From Sphingobium sp. CAP-1 (GTDB taxonomy: Bacteria > Pseudomonadota > Alphaproteobacteria > Sphingomonadales > Sphingomonadaceae): a stretch of 64,000 nucleotides of DNA. Every line of letters begins with the position of its first letter. The first letter of the stretch is position 1. The stretch lies in NCBI RefSeq assembly GCF_009720145.1, contig NZ_CP046252.1, forward strand, positions 1,736,001-1,800,000, in the 5' to 3' direction. Positions 7,511 to 15,352 of the stretch are shown piece after piece. The notes beneath the pieces were generated by a model that saw nothing but the letters and a program-made list of their open reading frames with translations, was not told the DNA's origin and made no database searches. Made by a program: the position numbers and the translations under genes.

Positions 7511-8224
7511 TCAACCCGTCGGTTCGATCCGCAACTGCGCCCGGTCCTTCACCCCGCCCTGCTGCGCGGGGCAGGCGATGTAGGAAAAGCGGCGGTCCAT
7601 GCAGATCCACACCTCGCTCAACGCCCCGTCGCGCGTGACATTGAGGCGGATGCCGTCCGCGACCATGCCCTTATTCTCCGCCGCGAAGGCCTGCGCAAAG
7701 TCCCGTGCCGACAGGCCGGGCCGCGCGGCCAGCGCCGCCATGTCGGGATAGCGCAGCGCCGCGTAGAGTTTGCGCGACAAAGCGAAGAATCGGGTCGGCG
7801 TGGTCGGCATACAGGTGCCATGCTTGACCCATTCATGCTGGATCAGCTGCACCGAAGGCGTCGCGCAGAGATGATCGCGGATCACCTTGCGCGGCAGCGG
7901 GCCGGCGGGCTTGCAATATTGCGGCCAGTCCTGACCATGGCCATCAGGCCACAGGCCGTGCAGGGTGAAGGCGAAGCGGTTGTCCGACCGGCACTGAAAC
8001 GCATCGCGCGCGCCGCCGCGCGATGTCTTGCAATATTGCGGCGACCAACTGACCGCCAGCGTATAATAACCGATCGGCAGGATGCGCTTCGGCTCGTCGG
8101 CGCTCGGCCCCTCGACCTGCGGGCGAGCGATCACCGGCGGCAGGCGGCACTGCCCGGCCTGCGCCAGCGCGGCGCCGGGGGCAGCCAGCGCGACCAGCGG
8201 CAGCAGCCACTTATGCACAGGCAA
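7511..8224 (-). CDS. Secreted ribonuclease T2 family protein
   Basis: 237 residues with a signal peptide (LLPLVALAAPGAALA). Both RNase T2 active-site blocks are present: FTLHGLWPDG (CAS-1) near residue 92 and HEWVKHGTC (CAS-2) near 137, with the catalytic histidines. Several cysteines suggest disulfide bonds. Such enzymes cut single-stranded RNA through a 2',3'-cyclic phosphate and act in the periplasm or outside the cell. The start overlaps the nadC stop by 14 bases, which places the gene last in the nadA-nadC transcript; a functional link to NAD synthesis is not evident. Confidence 0.93.
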   Translation of the reverse strand: MPVHKWLLPLVALAAPGAALAQAGQCRLPPVIARPQVEGPSADEPKRILPIGYYTLAVSWSPQYCKTSRGGARDAFQCRSDNRFAFTLHGLWPDGHGQDWPQYCKPAGPLPRKVIRDHLCATPSVQLIQHEWVKHGTCMPTTPTRFFALSRKLYAALRYPDMAALAARPGLSARDFAQAFAAENKGMVADGIRLNVTRDGALSEVWICMDRRFSYIACPAQQGGVKDRAQLRIEPTG

Positions 8225-9062
8225 AATCGAGGCCGATGTCGGCGGCCGGGGCCGACTGGGTCAGGCGGCCGACGCTGATATAGGTGACGCCGGTATCCGC
8301 CTTGGCGCGGATCGTCTCCAGCGTGACGCCACCGGAGCTTTCGGTCGGCACTCGCCCGCCGATCAATGTCACCGCCCCACGCAAAGTCGGCGCGTCCATA
8401 TTGTCGAGCAGCAAATGCGTCGCCCCCGCGGCCAGCGCCGGTTCGATCTGGTCGACCCGGTCGACCTCGACGATGATGCGCTCCACGCCGGCGGCGACGG
8501 CGCGGCGCACCGCTTCCTCGACCGATCCGGCGACCGCGACATGATTGTCCTTGATCATCGCCGCGTCCCACAACCCCATGCGATGATTGGTCGCGCCACC
8601 CATGCGGGTCGCATATTTCTCAAGGCAGCGCAGCCCCGGTATGGTCTTGCGCGTGTCGAGCAACGTCGCGCCCGTCTCCAGGATCGCATCGACATAGGCG
8701 CGGGTCATGGTGGCGATGCCGGTCAGATGCTGCACCGTATTGAGCGCCGACCGCTCCGCCGTCAGCATCGCCCGCGCCTTGCCCCGGATGCGCAGCAGGT
8801 CGGTGCCGGCCGCGACCCGATCGCCATCCTGATGCAGTTGCTCGATCGCCACATCCGGGTCGAGCGCACGGAAGAAGGCGATGGCGACCGGCAACCCCGC
8901 CAGCGTCACCGCGTCGCGGCTGTCCATCACCCCGTCGAACATCGCGTCGGCGGGAATCACCGCCTCGCTGGTGACATCGCGGCCATCGGGACCAAGATCC
9001 TCGGCCAGGGTGGCCGCGACGAAGGCGTCGAGATCGAAACCAGGGAGGGAGAAGGGCGCCAT
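8211..9062 (-). CDS. nadC: Nicotinate-nucleotide pyrophosphorylase (quinolinate phosphoribosyltransferase)
   Basis: 283 residues. The enzyme converts quinolinate and PRPP to nicotinate mononucleotide in de novo NAD synthesis. Family blocks are visible: EDLGPDGRDVTSEAVIP, LNTVQHLTGIATMTRAYVDA, TLLDTRKTIPGLRCLEKYA, GGATNHRMGLWDAAMIKDNH and the C-terminal ESSGGVTLETI. The basic residues of the TRKT and HRMG motifs that bind quinolinate and PRPP are present. It starts one base after the nadA stop, so the two are coexpressed. No nadB (L-aspartate oxidase) lies nearby. Confidence 0.97.
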   Translation of the reverse strand: MAPFSLPGFDLDAFVAATLAEDLGPDGRDVTSEAVIPADAMFDGVMDSRDAVTLAGLPVAIAFFRALDPDVAIEQLHQDGDRVAAGTDLLRIRGKARAMLTAERSALNTVQHLTGIATMTRAYVDAILETGATLLDTRKTIPGLRCLEKYATRMGGATNHRMGLWDAAMIKDNHVAVAGSVEEAVRRAVAAGVERIIVEVDRVDQIEPALAAGATHLLLDNMDAPTLRGAVTLIGGRVPTESSGGVTLETIRAKADTGVTYISVGRLTQSAPAADIGLDFACA

Positions 9063-9063
9063 G

Positions 9064-10053
9064 TCAGTTACGCGCGCCTACGTCGCCCTGCCCCACCGTG
9101 CCGCTCGCCATCTCCAGCATCCGGTCGAGGCTCTTCTTCGCCGCGACGCGCAGCGTCTCGTCCATCTCGATGCGCGGGGTCAGGTCGCGCAGCGACAGAT
9201 AGAGCTTTTCCATCGTGTTGAGCGCCATATAGGGGCAGATATTGCAGTTGCAGTTACCATCCGCGCCCGGCGCGCCCAGAAACATCTTGTGCGGCACCGC
9301 CTTTTCCATCTGGTGGATGATATGCGGTTCGGTCGCCACGATCAGCGTGTCGCCGGGCATCGTCTTGGCGAAATCGAGGATGCCGCTGGTCGATCCGACA
9401 TAATCGGCATGGTCGACGATATAGGGCGGGCATTCGGGATGCGCGGCGATCGGCGCGTCGGGATGCTGCGCCTTGAGCTTCAGCAATTCGGTTTCGCTGA
9501 ACGCCTCATGCACGATGCACACGCCCGGCCACAACAGCATGTCGCGGCCCAGCTTGCGCTTCAAATAACCGCCCAGATGCTTGTCGGGGCCGAAGATGAT
9601 CTTCTGCTCCTTCGGTATCTGCGCCAGGATCTTCTCCGCCGACGAAGAGGTGACGATGATGTCGGACAGCGCCTTCACCTCCGCCGAACAGTTGATGTAG
9701 CTGAGCGCGATATGATCGGGATGCGCCTCGCGGAACGCTTTGAACTGGGCGGGCGGGCAGCTATCCTCCAGCGAACAGCCCGCGTCCATGTCGGGCAGTA
9801 TGACGATCTTGTCGGGCGACAATATCTTCGCGGTTTCCGCCATGAAGCGCACGCCACAGAAAGCGATGACATCCGCGTCCGTCTCCGCCGCCTTGCGCGA
9901 CAGTTCGAGGGAGTCGCCGACGAAATCGGACAGATCCTGAATTTCGGGCGACTGATAATAATGGCCGAGGATGACGGCGTTGCGCTCCTTGCGCAGGCGA
10001 TCGATTTCGGCGCGCAGGTCTGCGCCCTGCGGAATGGCGGTGGAAGCGTTCAT
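9064..10053 (-). CDS. nadA: Quinolinate synthase A ([4Fe-4S] enzyme)
   Basis: 329 residues from ATG 10053; the frame is open further upstream but the family start is MNASTAIPQGADLRAEIDRL, with an AGGAG a little upstream. NadA condenses iminoaspartate with dihydroxyacetone phosphate. Visible motifs: AVILGHYYQSPEIQDLSDFVGDSLELS near the start, MAETAKILSPDKIVILPD, the cysteine in DAGCSLEDSCP, HPECPP, GSTSGIL, and the cysteines of NCNCNICPYM. Three of these cysteines bind the cluster in characterised enzymes. Coupled to nadC downstream. Confidence 0.97.
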   Translation of the reverse strand: MNASTAIPQGADLRAEIDRLRKERNAVILGHYYQSPEIQDLSDFVGDSLELSRKAAETDADVIAFCGVRFMAETAKILSPDKIVILPDMDAGCSLEDSCPPAQFKAFREAHPDHIALSYINCSAEVKALSDIIVTSSSAEKILAQIPKEQKIIFGPDKHLGGYLKRKLGRDMLLWPGVCIVHEAFSETELLKLKAQHPDAPIAAHPECPPYIVDHADYVGSTSGILDFAKTMPGDTLIVATEPHIIHQMEKAVPHKMFLGAPGADGNCNCNICPYMALNTMEKLYLSLRDLTPRIEMDETLRVAAKKSLDRMLEMASGTVGQGDVGARN

Positions 10054-10097
10054 ACCCTGTGACTCCTCGGTCCCATTGCTGGCCCTTTGCCCGCGCC

Positions 10098-10811
10098 CTA
10101 GCGCCCCTGCCGCTTGTTGGCCAGCACCTCGTTGATCGGGGTGGTGACATCCCATTGCTCCTTGCTGCGCCGTTCGGTTGGGAAGGTGACGATCACCCGC
10201 GCATCGCCCTGTCCGGCGGCGGCCAGCGGCGCGGCCATCAGCTTCACCAGCGCGGCGCGGCCATATTCGCGCGCCTGCGCCATCCGTTCGGGCGACCGGG
10301 CGGAGGCGGCGGCGCGCGCCTGCGCATGGGCCGACACTTTGCGGCTCAGTTCCTCGCCCGCCTCTCGCGTCACGAAGAGGCCGCCAGTGCGGACCAACGT
10401 GCGCCGGCTTTCATCGACATTGGGCATGTCCGGCATCACGTCGGGCGCGTTGACGATCAGGGTGCGGGTCTGCGCGTTCCATTCCAGGTCGCGCGCGGTC
10501 AGGCCGGACAGGTCGATATAATAATCGACCCTATAGGGCATTTTCACCACCTGATCGGACTTCAGCCAGCCAAAGCCGCGCACATCCTGCGCCGTGCTTT
10601 GCACCGTGCCGTTCAGTTGCGACACGCGCAGCGCGCTGGCGCCGGAAATCTTTTCGGCGATGATCTTCGTCACCGCCGATCCGTCCTCCTCGACCGACAC
10701 GACATAGTCGCGGTCATAGCGCTGCCAGCCGACCAGCATCGCCGCGCCGACCATCAGGATCAGCAGCGCGACCGCGATAATCGCGCCATGGCGCTTCAGC
10801 ACATCCGCCAT
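10098..10811 (-). CDS. DUF4230 domain-containing membrane-anchored protein
   Basis: 237 residues with one N-terminal membrane anchor (IIAVALLILMVGAAMLVGW) and a long extracytoplasmic domain. The body (LRVSQLNGTVQSTAQDVRGFGWLKSDQVVKMPYRVDYYIDLSGL) matches the DUF4230 pattern. Function of the family is not known to me. Its start overlaps the MBL hydrolase stop by 16 bases and nadA begins 44 bases downstream, so all five minus-strand genes here may form one operon. Confidence 0.8.
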   Translation of the reverse strand: MADVLKRHGAIIAVALLILMVGAAMLVGWQRYDRDYVVSVEEDGSAVTKIIAEKISGASALRVSQLNGTVQSTAQDVRGFGWLKSDQVVKMPYRVDYYIDLSGLTARDLEWNAQTRTLIVNAPDVMPDMPNVDESRRTLVRTGGLFVTREAGEELSRKVSAHAQARAAASARSPERMAQAREYGRAALVKLMAAPLAAAGQGDARVIVTFPTERRSKEQWDVTTPINEVLANKRQGR

Positions 10812-11683
10812 CGCCCGTCCCCGACCGGCACGGCGAGGCCACGGCCGTCGAGGTCGATCAGATGCGCCAGCACCGACCGCCCGGCCGCGCGATGCAGGTC
10901 GGGATCGATCCCGCGATACATGTCGGCCACCATGTCCGGGATCGCGCTCTCGCCATGGCGCTCCAGAAAGCGGAGAATCTGCCCCTCGCGCTGCTTGCGA
11001 TGGCCCATCATGCCGCGCACCAGCCGCTGGGGAGTCTCGATCGGTTCGCCATGGGCGGGATAATAGATGACATCGTCGCGATCGAGCAGTCGCTGCATCG
11101 ATCGCATATAGGCGGTCATGTCGCCATCGGGGGGCGATATCACGCTGGTCGACCAGCCCATGACATGATCGCCGGTGAACAGCGCCTTTTCTTCCGGCAG
11201 CGCGAAGCAGAGATGGTTGGAGGTATGGCCCGGCGTCGCCACCGCCGCCAGCGTCCAGCCCAGCCCGCTCACCTGCTCGCCGTCGATCAGGATGCGGTCG
11301 GGCCGATAGCCCGCGTCGAACGCCGCATCGGCGCGCGGGCCGTCATCGTCCAGCGTCAGCGGCGCGCAGCCGATGATCGGCGCGCCGGTCGCCGCGCTCA
11401 GCGGCCGCGCCGCCGGGCTATGGTCGCGATGGGTGTGGGTGCACAGGATCGCCGTCACCGGCCGCCCGGCGATCGCGGCGGTCAGCGCGGCCAGATGATC
11501 GGCATCGTCCGGCCCCGGATCGATCACCGCCACTGCTTCCGTCCCGACCACATAGCTCTGGGTGCCGGTATAGGTGAAGGGCGATGGATTGGGCGCCAGC
11601 ACGCGGGCGACCAGCGGACTGAGCGGCATTGAAAGTCCGGTCGGCAGGTCGGCCGGGTCGAAAGGCGGTGGCATAAGCCCCAT
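10796..11683 (-). CDS. MBL-fold metallo-hydrolase (glyoxalase II / LACTB2-like)
   Basis: 295 residues. The metallo-beta-lactamase fold is shown by VIDPGPDDADHL, the metal motif THTHRDHSPAARPL (HxHxDH), a later ATPGHTSNHLCF, the bridging aspartate in FTGDHVMGW, and YPAHGEPIE near residue 215. A C-terminal winged-helix-like stretch (RKQREGQILRFLERHG) is typical of the LACTB2-like branch. Substrate is unknown; hydrolysis of thioesters or nucleic acid has been seen in relatives. It is the first gene of the minus-strand run that contains nadA-nadC. Confidence 0.88.
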   Translation of the reverse strand: MGLMPPPFDPADLPTGLSMPLSPLVARVLAPNPSPFTYTGTQSYVVGTEAVAVIDPGPDDADHLAALTAAIAGRPVTAILCTHTHRDHSPAARPLSAATGAPIIGCAPLTLDDDGPRADAAFDAGYRPDRILIDGEQVSGLGWTLAAVATPGHTSNHLCFALPEEKALFTGDHVMGWSTSVISPPDGDMTAYMRSMQRLLDRDDVIYYPAHGEPIETPQRLVRGMMGHRKQREGQILRFLERHGESAIPDMVADMYRGIDPDLHRAAGRSVLAHLIDLDGRGLAVPVGDGRWRMC

Positions 11684-11744
11684 GTGCCTATTTCAGCGCG
11701 GATTTCAAGGGCGGGTGATGAGAGGCGGAGGGCGCGGATAATGT

Positions 11745-11866
11745 CTCCCCTCCCTGAAAGGGAGGGGTCGGGGGTGGGTCCGCCGCGTTAGCGGCGCTCT
11801 AGTGACGATAGGGCAGAAGCTCGCTTCGCTCGCACCCACCCCAACCCCTCCCTTGAAAGGGAGGGG
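11745..11866. repeat. Nested palindromic repeat element
   Basis: Two small hairpins, CCCCTCCC/GGGAGGGG at 11747-11767 and again at 11845-11866, form the ends. In addition the region GGGAGGGG-TC-GGGGGTGGGT (11760-11779) can pair with ACCCACCCC-AA-CCCCTCCC (11834-11852), folding the whole element. A CGCCGC/GCGGCG hairpin lies inside. It fills the gap between the divergent MBL and xerC genes and resembles a dispersed non-coding repeat. Confidence 0.7.
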
Positions 11867-11926
11867 CTTAACTCCCACTCCCCATCAAACCTGTCCTACC
11901 CGCCCGGCCTCTGTTAGGCTCGCGCC

Positions 11927-12046
11927 ATGCCCGTCGCCCGCCCCCTGCCGCCCCCGCCCGCCTCGCAACAAAATTTCCAACTTCTGTTCGGAAATGTCGA
12001 AATCTGCGGGAAATATGCGAAGTTAAGCGCGGCTTTTCCAACATGA
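11927..12046 (+). CDS. Possible 39-residue upstream ORF coupled to xerC
   Basis: An ATG at 11927 opens a 39-codon frame that ends in a TGA overlapping the xerC ATG by the ATGA arrangement. The N-terminus is proline-rich (MPVARPLPPPPASQQ), the rest mixed (NFQLLFGNVEICGKYAKLSA). No strong ribosome binding site is visible and I recognise no family. It may be a leader that couples translation to xerC, or chance. Confidence 0.25.
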   Translation: MPVARPLPPPPASQQNFQLLFGNVEICGKYAKLSAAFPT

Positions 12047-12936
12047 CGCTCCCCGCCCTCATCGAAGGCTGGCGCCAGCATCTCAGCCTTGATCGCCGCC
12101 GGTCGATCCACACCGTGCGCGCCTATGTCGCCACCGCCGAGCGGCTGATCGCCTTCCTCGAAACGCATCAGGGACAGGCGGTGACGGCCGCCGCCCTCAC
12201 CCGTCTGGAGCAGGCCGACCTGCGCGCCTTCCTCACCAGCCGGCGGATGGACGGGATCGGCAATCTGTCGGCCGCGCGCGAATTGTCGGCGGTGCGCGGC
12301 TTCCTGAAATTCGTCGGCGGGCAGGACGCGCGCGTGCCGTCGCTCAAGGGGCCACGGGTCAAGCGCGGCCTGCCGCGCCCCGTCTCCCCCGACGAAGCGG
12401 TCGCGCTGGCCGCCGACATCGCCGAAACGGCGCGGGCGGACTGGATCGGCGCGCGCGACTGGGCGGTGCTGCTGCTGCTCTATGGCGCGGGGCTGCGCAT
12501 CGGCGAGGCGATGGGGTTGCAAGGGGACATATTGCCGCTCGCCGACACGCTGCGCGTCACCGGCAAGCGCAACAAGACCCGCATCGTCCCCCTGCTGCCG
12601 CAGGTGCGGCAGGCGATCGCCGCCTATGTCGACCAATGCCCTTATCCCCCGTCGCGCGACGAACCCTTGTTCCGGGGCGCGCGGGGCGGGCCGCTGTCGG
12701 CGGCGCTGATCCGCCGCGCGGTGCAGGGCGCGCGCGGCCGGCTGGGCCTGTCGGATCGAACCACGCCGCACGCGCTGCGCCACAGTTTCGCGACCCATTT
12801 GCTGGGACGCGGCGCCGACCTGCGCAGCTTGCAGGAATTGCTGGGCCATGCCAGCCTGTCCTCCACGCAAATCTACACCCAGGTCGACGCCGCGCACCTG
12901 CTCGACATTTATCGCAACGCCCACCCCCGCGCCTGA
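12043..12936 (+). CDS. xerC: Tyrosine recombinase XerC
   Basis: 297 residues. N-terminal SAM-like core-binding domain (residues about 1-90, SIHTVRAYVATAERLIAFLE) and C-terminal catalytic domain with the tyrosine-recombinase set: Arg in YGAGLRIGEAMGL near 150, Lys in VTGKRNKTRIVPL, HALRHSFATHLLGRG near 243, GHASLSSTQIYTQV with the nucleophilic Tyr near 276. The length fits XerC, which with XerD resolves chromosome dimers at dif. No dif site is apparent here. Expressed alone, divergent from the MBL gene. Confidence 0.93.
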   Translation: MTLPALIEGWRQHLSLDRRRSIHTVRAYVATAERLIAFLETHQGQAVTAAALTRLEQADLRAFLTSRRMDGIGNLSAARELSAVRGFLKFVGGQDARVPSLKGPRVKRGLPRPVSPDEAVALAADIAETARADWIGARDWAVLLLLYGAGLRIGEAMGLQGDILPLADTLRVTGKRNKTRIVPLLPQVRQAIAAYVDQCPYPPSRDEPLFRGARGGPLSAALIRRAVQGARGRLGLSDRTTPHALRHSFATHLLGRGADLRSLQELLGHASLSSTQIYTQVDAAHLLDIYRNAHPRA

Positions 12937-13003
12937 CGCCGCCATCAAAGCGCCGCATTGGGAGCGCAGCCTGTCCCTTCGTCCCGCCGCGAAGGGGATT
13001 GCG

Positions 13004-13297
13004 ATGATGCTGCGTCTGATGATGGCCCTGCAAAGCGCAGGAGCGGGCGACATTCCGGCCGATTTCGATCTGAAAAAGGTTCAGCCCGCCGCTGACGCCA
13101 GCGCGATCGTCGTCACCGCCCAGCGGCGGAATCAACGGATCGAGCGCGCGCCGCCACCCGGCACCGAACCGCCGCTCGGCAAGGCGGAATTCCGCCTGTT
13201 CGGGCAGGTGAAGGCCAATGTCCACGCCGAAAGCCAGGGCTTCGCCAACGGCACCACCTCGCAACGGGTGATGGTGGGGATCAAGCTGCCCTTCTAA
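13004..13297 (+). CDS. Small secreted protein with TonB-receptor-like end motifs
   Basis: 97 residues from ATG 13004 (a second ATG follows at once), with GAAGGGG just upstream. After a short hydrophobic N-terminus come DIPADFDLKKVQP, an IVVTAQRRNQ motif resembling the plug entry of TonB-dependent receptors, and a C-terminal MVGIKLPF ending in phenylalanine as in outer-membrane strands. It is far too short for a receptor. It follows xerC by 67 bases. I have an impression of similar small proteins in other sphingomonads but know no function. Confidence 0.6.
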   Translation: MMLRLMMALQSAGAGDIPADFDLKKVQPAADASAIVVTAQRRNQRIERAPPPGTEPPLGKAEFRLFGQVKANVHAESQGFANGTTSQRVMVGIKLPF

Positions 13298-13301
13298 CCC
13301 C

Positions 13302-13901
13302 TCAGCCCTTCGGCTTCCAGGTCGCCAGCCGCCAGAGATAGAGGATCGCCGCACCCACGACGCAGACGGTCGCGGCCGGGCCGACATAATGGTCGATGTC
13401 GCGGAAATTCTGCCCCAGCACATAGCCGGCATAGGCCAGGATGACATTCCACACCAGCGCCCCCGCCGCCGTCCACAGCAGGAAGCGGACATGCCCCATG
13501 CGGAACAGGCCGGCGGGCAGCGAGATCATCGTGCGCAGCGCGGGCATGAAGCGAAAGACGAAAACGACGATCTGGCCATATTTACCGAACAGATGGTCGA
13601 GCGCCTCGACATCCTTCCATTCCAGCGTCGCCCAGCGGCCATAGCGGTCGACCAGCGGCTTCAGCCGCTGAAAGCCCAGCACATGACCGACCAGATACCA
13701 GAAATAATTGCCGATCGTGGTGCCGATCGTGCCGGCCAGCAGCAGCCAGCCCATGTCCATCCGCCCCTGCCCGACGCGGATGCCGCCAATTCCCATGATG
13801 AGTTCGGATGGGATCGGCGGAAACACATTCTCCAGGATCATCAGCAGGAAAATGCCCCAGTACCCGCCCGCGTCGATCAGACGCAGAACCCAGTCGGTCA
13901 T
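13302..13901 (-). CDS. DedA family inner-membrane protein
   Basis: 199 residues from ATG 13901, taken because MTDWVLRLIDAGGYWGIFLLM is the normal family start; the upstream in-frame extension runs into a palindromic repeat. SNARE-associated/DedA (VTT) signatures are present: the acidic ENVFPPIPSELIMG loop near residue 24, GTTIGNYFWYLVG, and FRFMPALRTMISLPAG near 115 with the conserved arginines. Several membrane segments follow. DedA proteins act in lipid carrier recycling and envelope homeostasis; the substrate here is not inferable. It converges with the small protein gene at 13297. Confidence 0.92.
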   Translation of the reverse strand: MTDWVLRLIDAGGYWGIFLLMILENVFPPIPSELIMGIGGIRVGQGRMDMGWLLLAGTIGTTIGNYFWYLVGHVLGFQRLKPLVDRYGRWATLEWKDVEALDHLFGKYGQIVVFVFRFMPALRTMISLPAGLFRMGHVRFLLWTAAGALVWNVILAYAGYVLGQNFRDIDHYVGPAATVCVVGAAILYLWRLATWKPKG

Positions 13902-13924
13902 ATCCCGTCCCAAGCTTCGCTGGA

Positions 13925-13942
13925 CTCCCGCCAAAGCGGGAG
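13925..13942. repeat. Short palindrome CTCCCGC-CAAA-GCGGGAG
   Basis: Perfect seven-base arms with a four-base loop lie between the gshB stop and the DedA start. The pattern resembles the palindrome at 33296-33323 and the looser one at 3115-3134, suggesting a dispersed short repeat. Confidence 0.55.
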
Positions 13943-13967
13943 CATGATGGAAAACAGCATGTTCCGC

Positions 13968-14942
13968 TTATGCCACGGCTCGCTGCGCCAGCCGGGCGTC
14001 GATCGCGTCCCAGATCATGCCGCCGGTGTCGGTGCCGTCAAAGGCGTCGATCGACACGATGCCGGTGGGCGATGTCACGTTGATTTCGGTCAGCCATTCG
14101 CCGCCGATCACGTCGATGCCGACGAACAGCAGTCCGCGCGCCTTCAGTTCCGGCCCCAGCGCGGCGCAGATTTCGCGTTCCTTCTCGGTCAGGATGGTCT
14201 TGGCCGCCGATCCGCCCACGGCCAGGTTCGACCGGATTTCGCCCGCGCCGGGGATGCGGTTGACCGCGCCCGCCACTTCGCCATCGACCAGCACGATACG
14301 CTTGTCGCCCTCCGCGACGCCGGGGATGAAGGCCTGCACCATGAAGGGTTCGACCCAGGACGCCTTGAACAATTCCACCAGCGAGGAGAGATTGCTCCCG
14401 CTCTTGCCGACATGGAACACCGCGACGCCGCCATTGCCATAGAGCGGCTTCACCACGATCTCGCCATGCTCGGCCAGAAACGACTTCACCTGCTCCAGAT
14501 CGCGGGTAATCATGGTCGGCGGCATGAAGCGGGCATAGTCCAGCACGAACAATTTTTCCGGCGCGTTGCGGACGCTGGCGGGGTCGTTGACCACCAGGGT
14601 TTCGGCCTGCACCCGCTCCAGCAAATGGGTGGCGGTGATGTAGCTGAGGTCGAAGGGCGGGTCCTGCCGCATCAGCACAACATCGACATCGCGGCCAAGG
14701 TCGAGCATTTCCGGCGCGCCAAAGGCGAAATGGTCGCCCTCCACCTTCTGCACCTTCACCGGCCGCGCCCTGGCCAGCACCCGCCCGTCGCGCAGGGTCA
14801 GGTCGGATGCGAGATAATGATAGAGGCGATGGCCCCGCGCCTGCGCCGCCAGCATGATGTGAAAGGTCGAATCGCCGCCGATCCTGATGCCCTCCATCGG
14901 GTCCATCTGCACGGCGACGGTCAGGGGGTTCAGCTCAGTCAT
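13968..14942 (-). CDS. gshB: Glutathione synthetase
   Basis: 324 residues, normal for bacterial GshB. It joins gamma-glutamylcysteine and glycine using ATP. ATP-grasp motifs are clear: VAVQMDPMEGIRIGGDSTF at the start, VLMRQDPPFDLSYITATHLLE near 95, VVKPLYGNGGVAVF (glycine-rich loop), FMVQAFIPGVAEGDKRIVLVDGE near 205, and the C-terminal EINVTSPTGI that binds substrate. It lies downstream of yraN in the rsmI-yraN-gshB run on the minus strand, with 41 bases between. Confidence 0.97.
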   Translation of the reverse strand: MTELNPLTVAVQMDPMEGIRIGGDSTFHIMLAAQARGHRLYHYLASDLTLRDGRVLARARPVKVQKVEGDHFAFGAPEMLDLGRDVDVVLMRQDPPFDLSYITATHLLERVQAETLVVNDPASVRNAPEKLFVLDYARFMPPTMITRDLEQVKSFLAEHGEIVVKPLYGNGGVAVFHVGKSGSNLSSLVELFKASWVEPFMVQAFIPGVAEGDKRIVLVDGEVAGAVNRIPGAGEIRSNLAVGGSAAKTILTEKEREICAALGPELKARGLLFVGIDVIGGEWLTEINVTSPTGIVSIDAFDGTDTGGMIWDAIDARLAQRAVA

Positions 14943-14983
14943 CCAGAAAACCTTCCACTAACAATGGAGCCTGGGGCAGATCA

Positions 14984-15352
14984 TCACCCCCCATGCCAGA
15001 CATTGGCCAGATGGCGTGGCGGGCGGCCGGGCGCAAGGAGGATGACATCGATTCGCATGTCGTCGCCCGGTTTCGCCAGATCGTGCCAGAGGATTTCCGC
15101 CGCCGCCGCGACCCGCGCCAGCCGCCGTTCGTCGATCGCCATGTCCAGTTCCGCCGCGCTGGCCCGCGCTTTCACCTCGACAAAGGCGATCATCGCGCCG
15201 CGTCGCGCGACCAGATCGACCTCCCCCGCCGGGGTGCGCATCCGCCGCCCGATTATCTGCCAGCCTTTAAGCCGCAGCCACCAGCCGGCGATACGTTCGG
15301 CCTGTCGCCCGCGCTTTTCCGCCGCGAATCGTTGGGCCGGGGGCCGCTTCAC
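14984..15352 (-). CDS. yraN: YraN family protein (UPF0102, endonuclease-like fold)
   Basis: 122 residues. The family blocks are RQAERIAGWWLRLKGWQIIGRRMRTPAGEVDLVARRG and IAFVEVKARAS, the GEVDLV...FVEVK pair being the PD-(D/E)XK-like core. Function is poorly defined in the family. The ATG overlaps the rsmI TGA (ATGA), so the two are translationally coupled. In E. coli yraN is likewise next to rsmI and lpoA, so this neighbourhood is conserved. Confidence 0.92.
   Translation of the reverse strand: MKRPPAQRFAAEKRGRQAERIAGWWLRLKGWQIIGRRMRTPAGEVDLVARRGAMIAFVEVKARASAAELDMAIDERRLARVAAAAEILWHDLAKPGDDMRIDVILLAPGRPPRHLANVWHGG

Noticed and set aside
12557..13492. 311-codon minus-strand frame across the xerC end and DedA
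   Set aside because: Translation is arginine- and glycine-rich shadow sequence crossing two supported genes.
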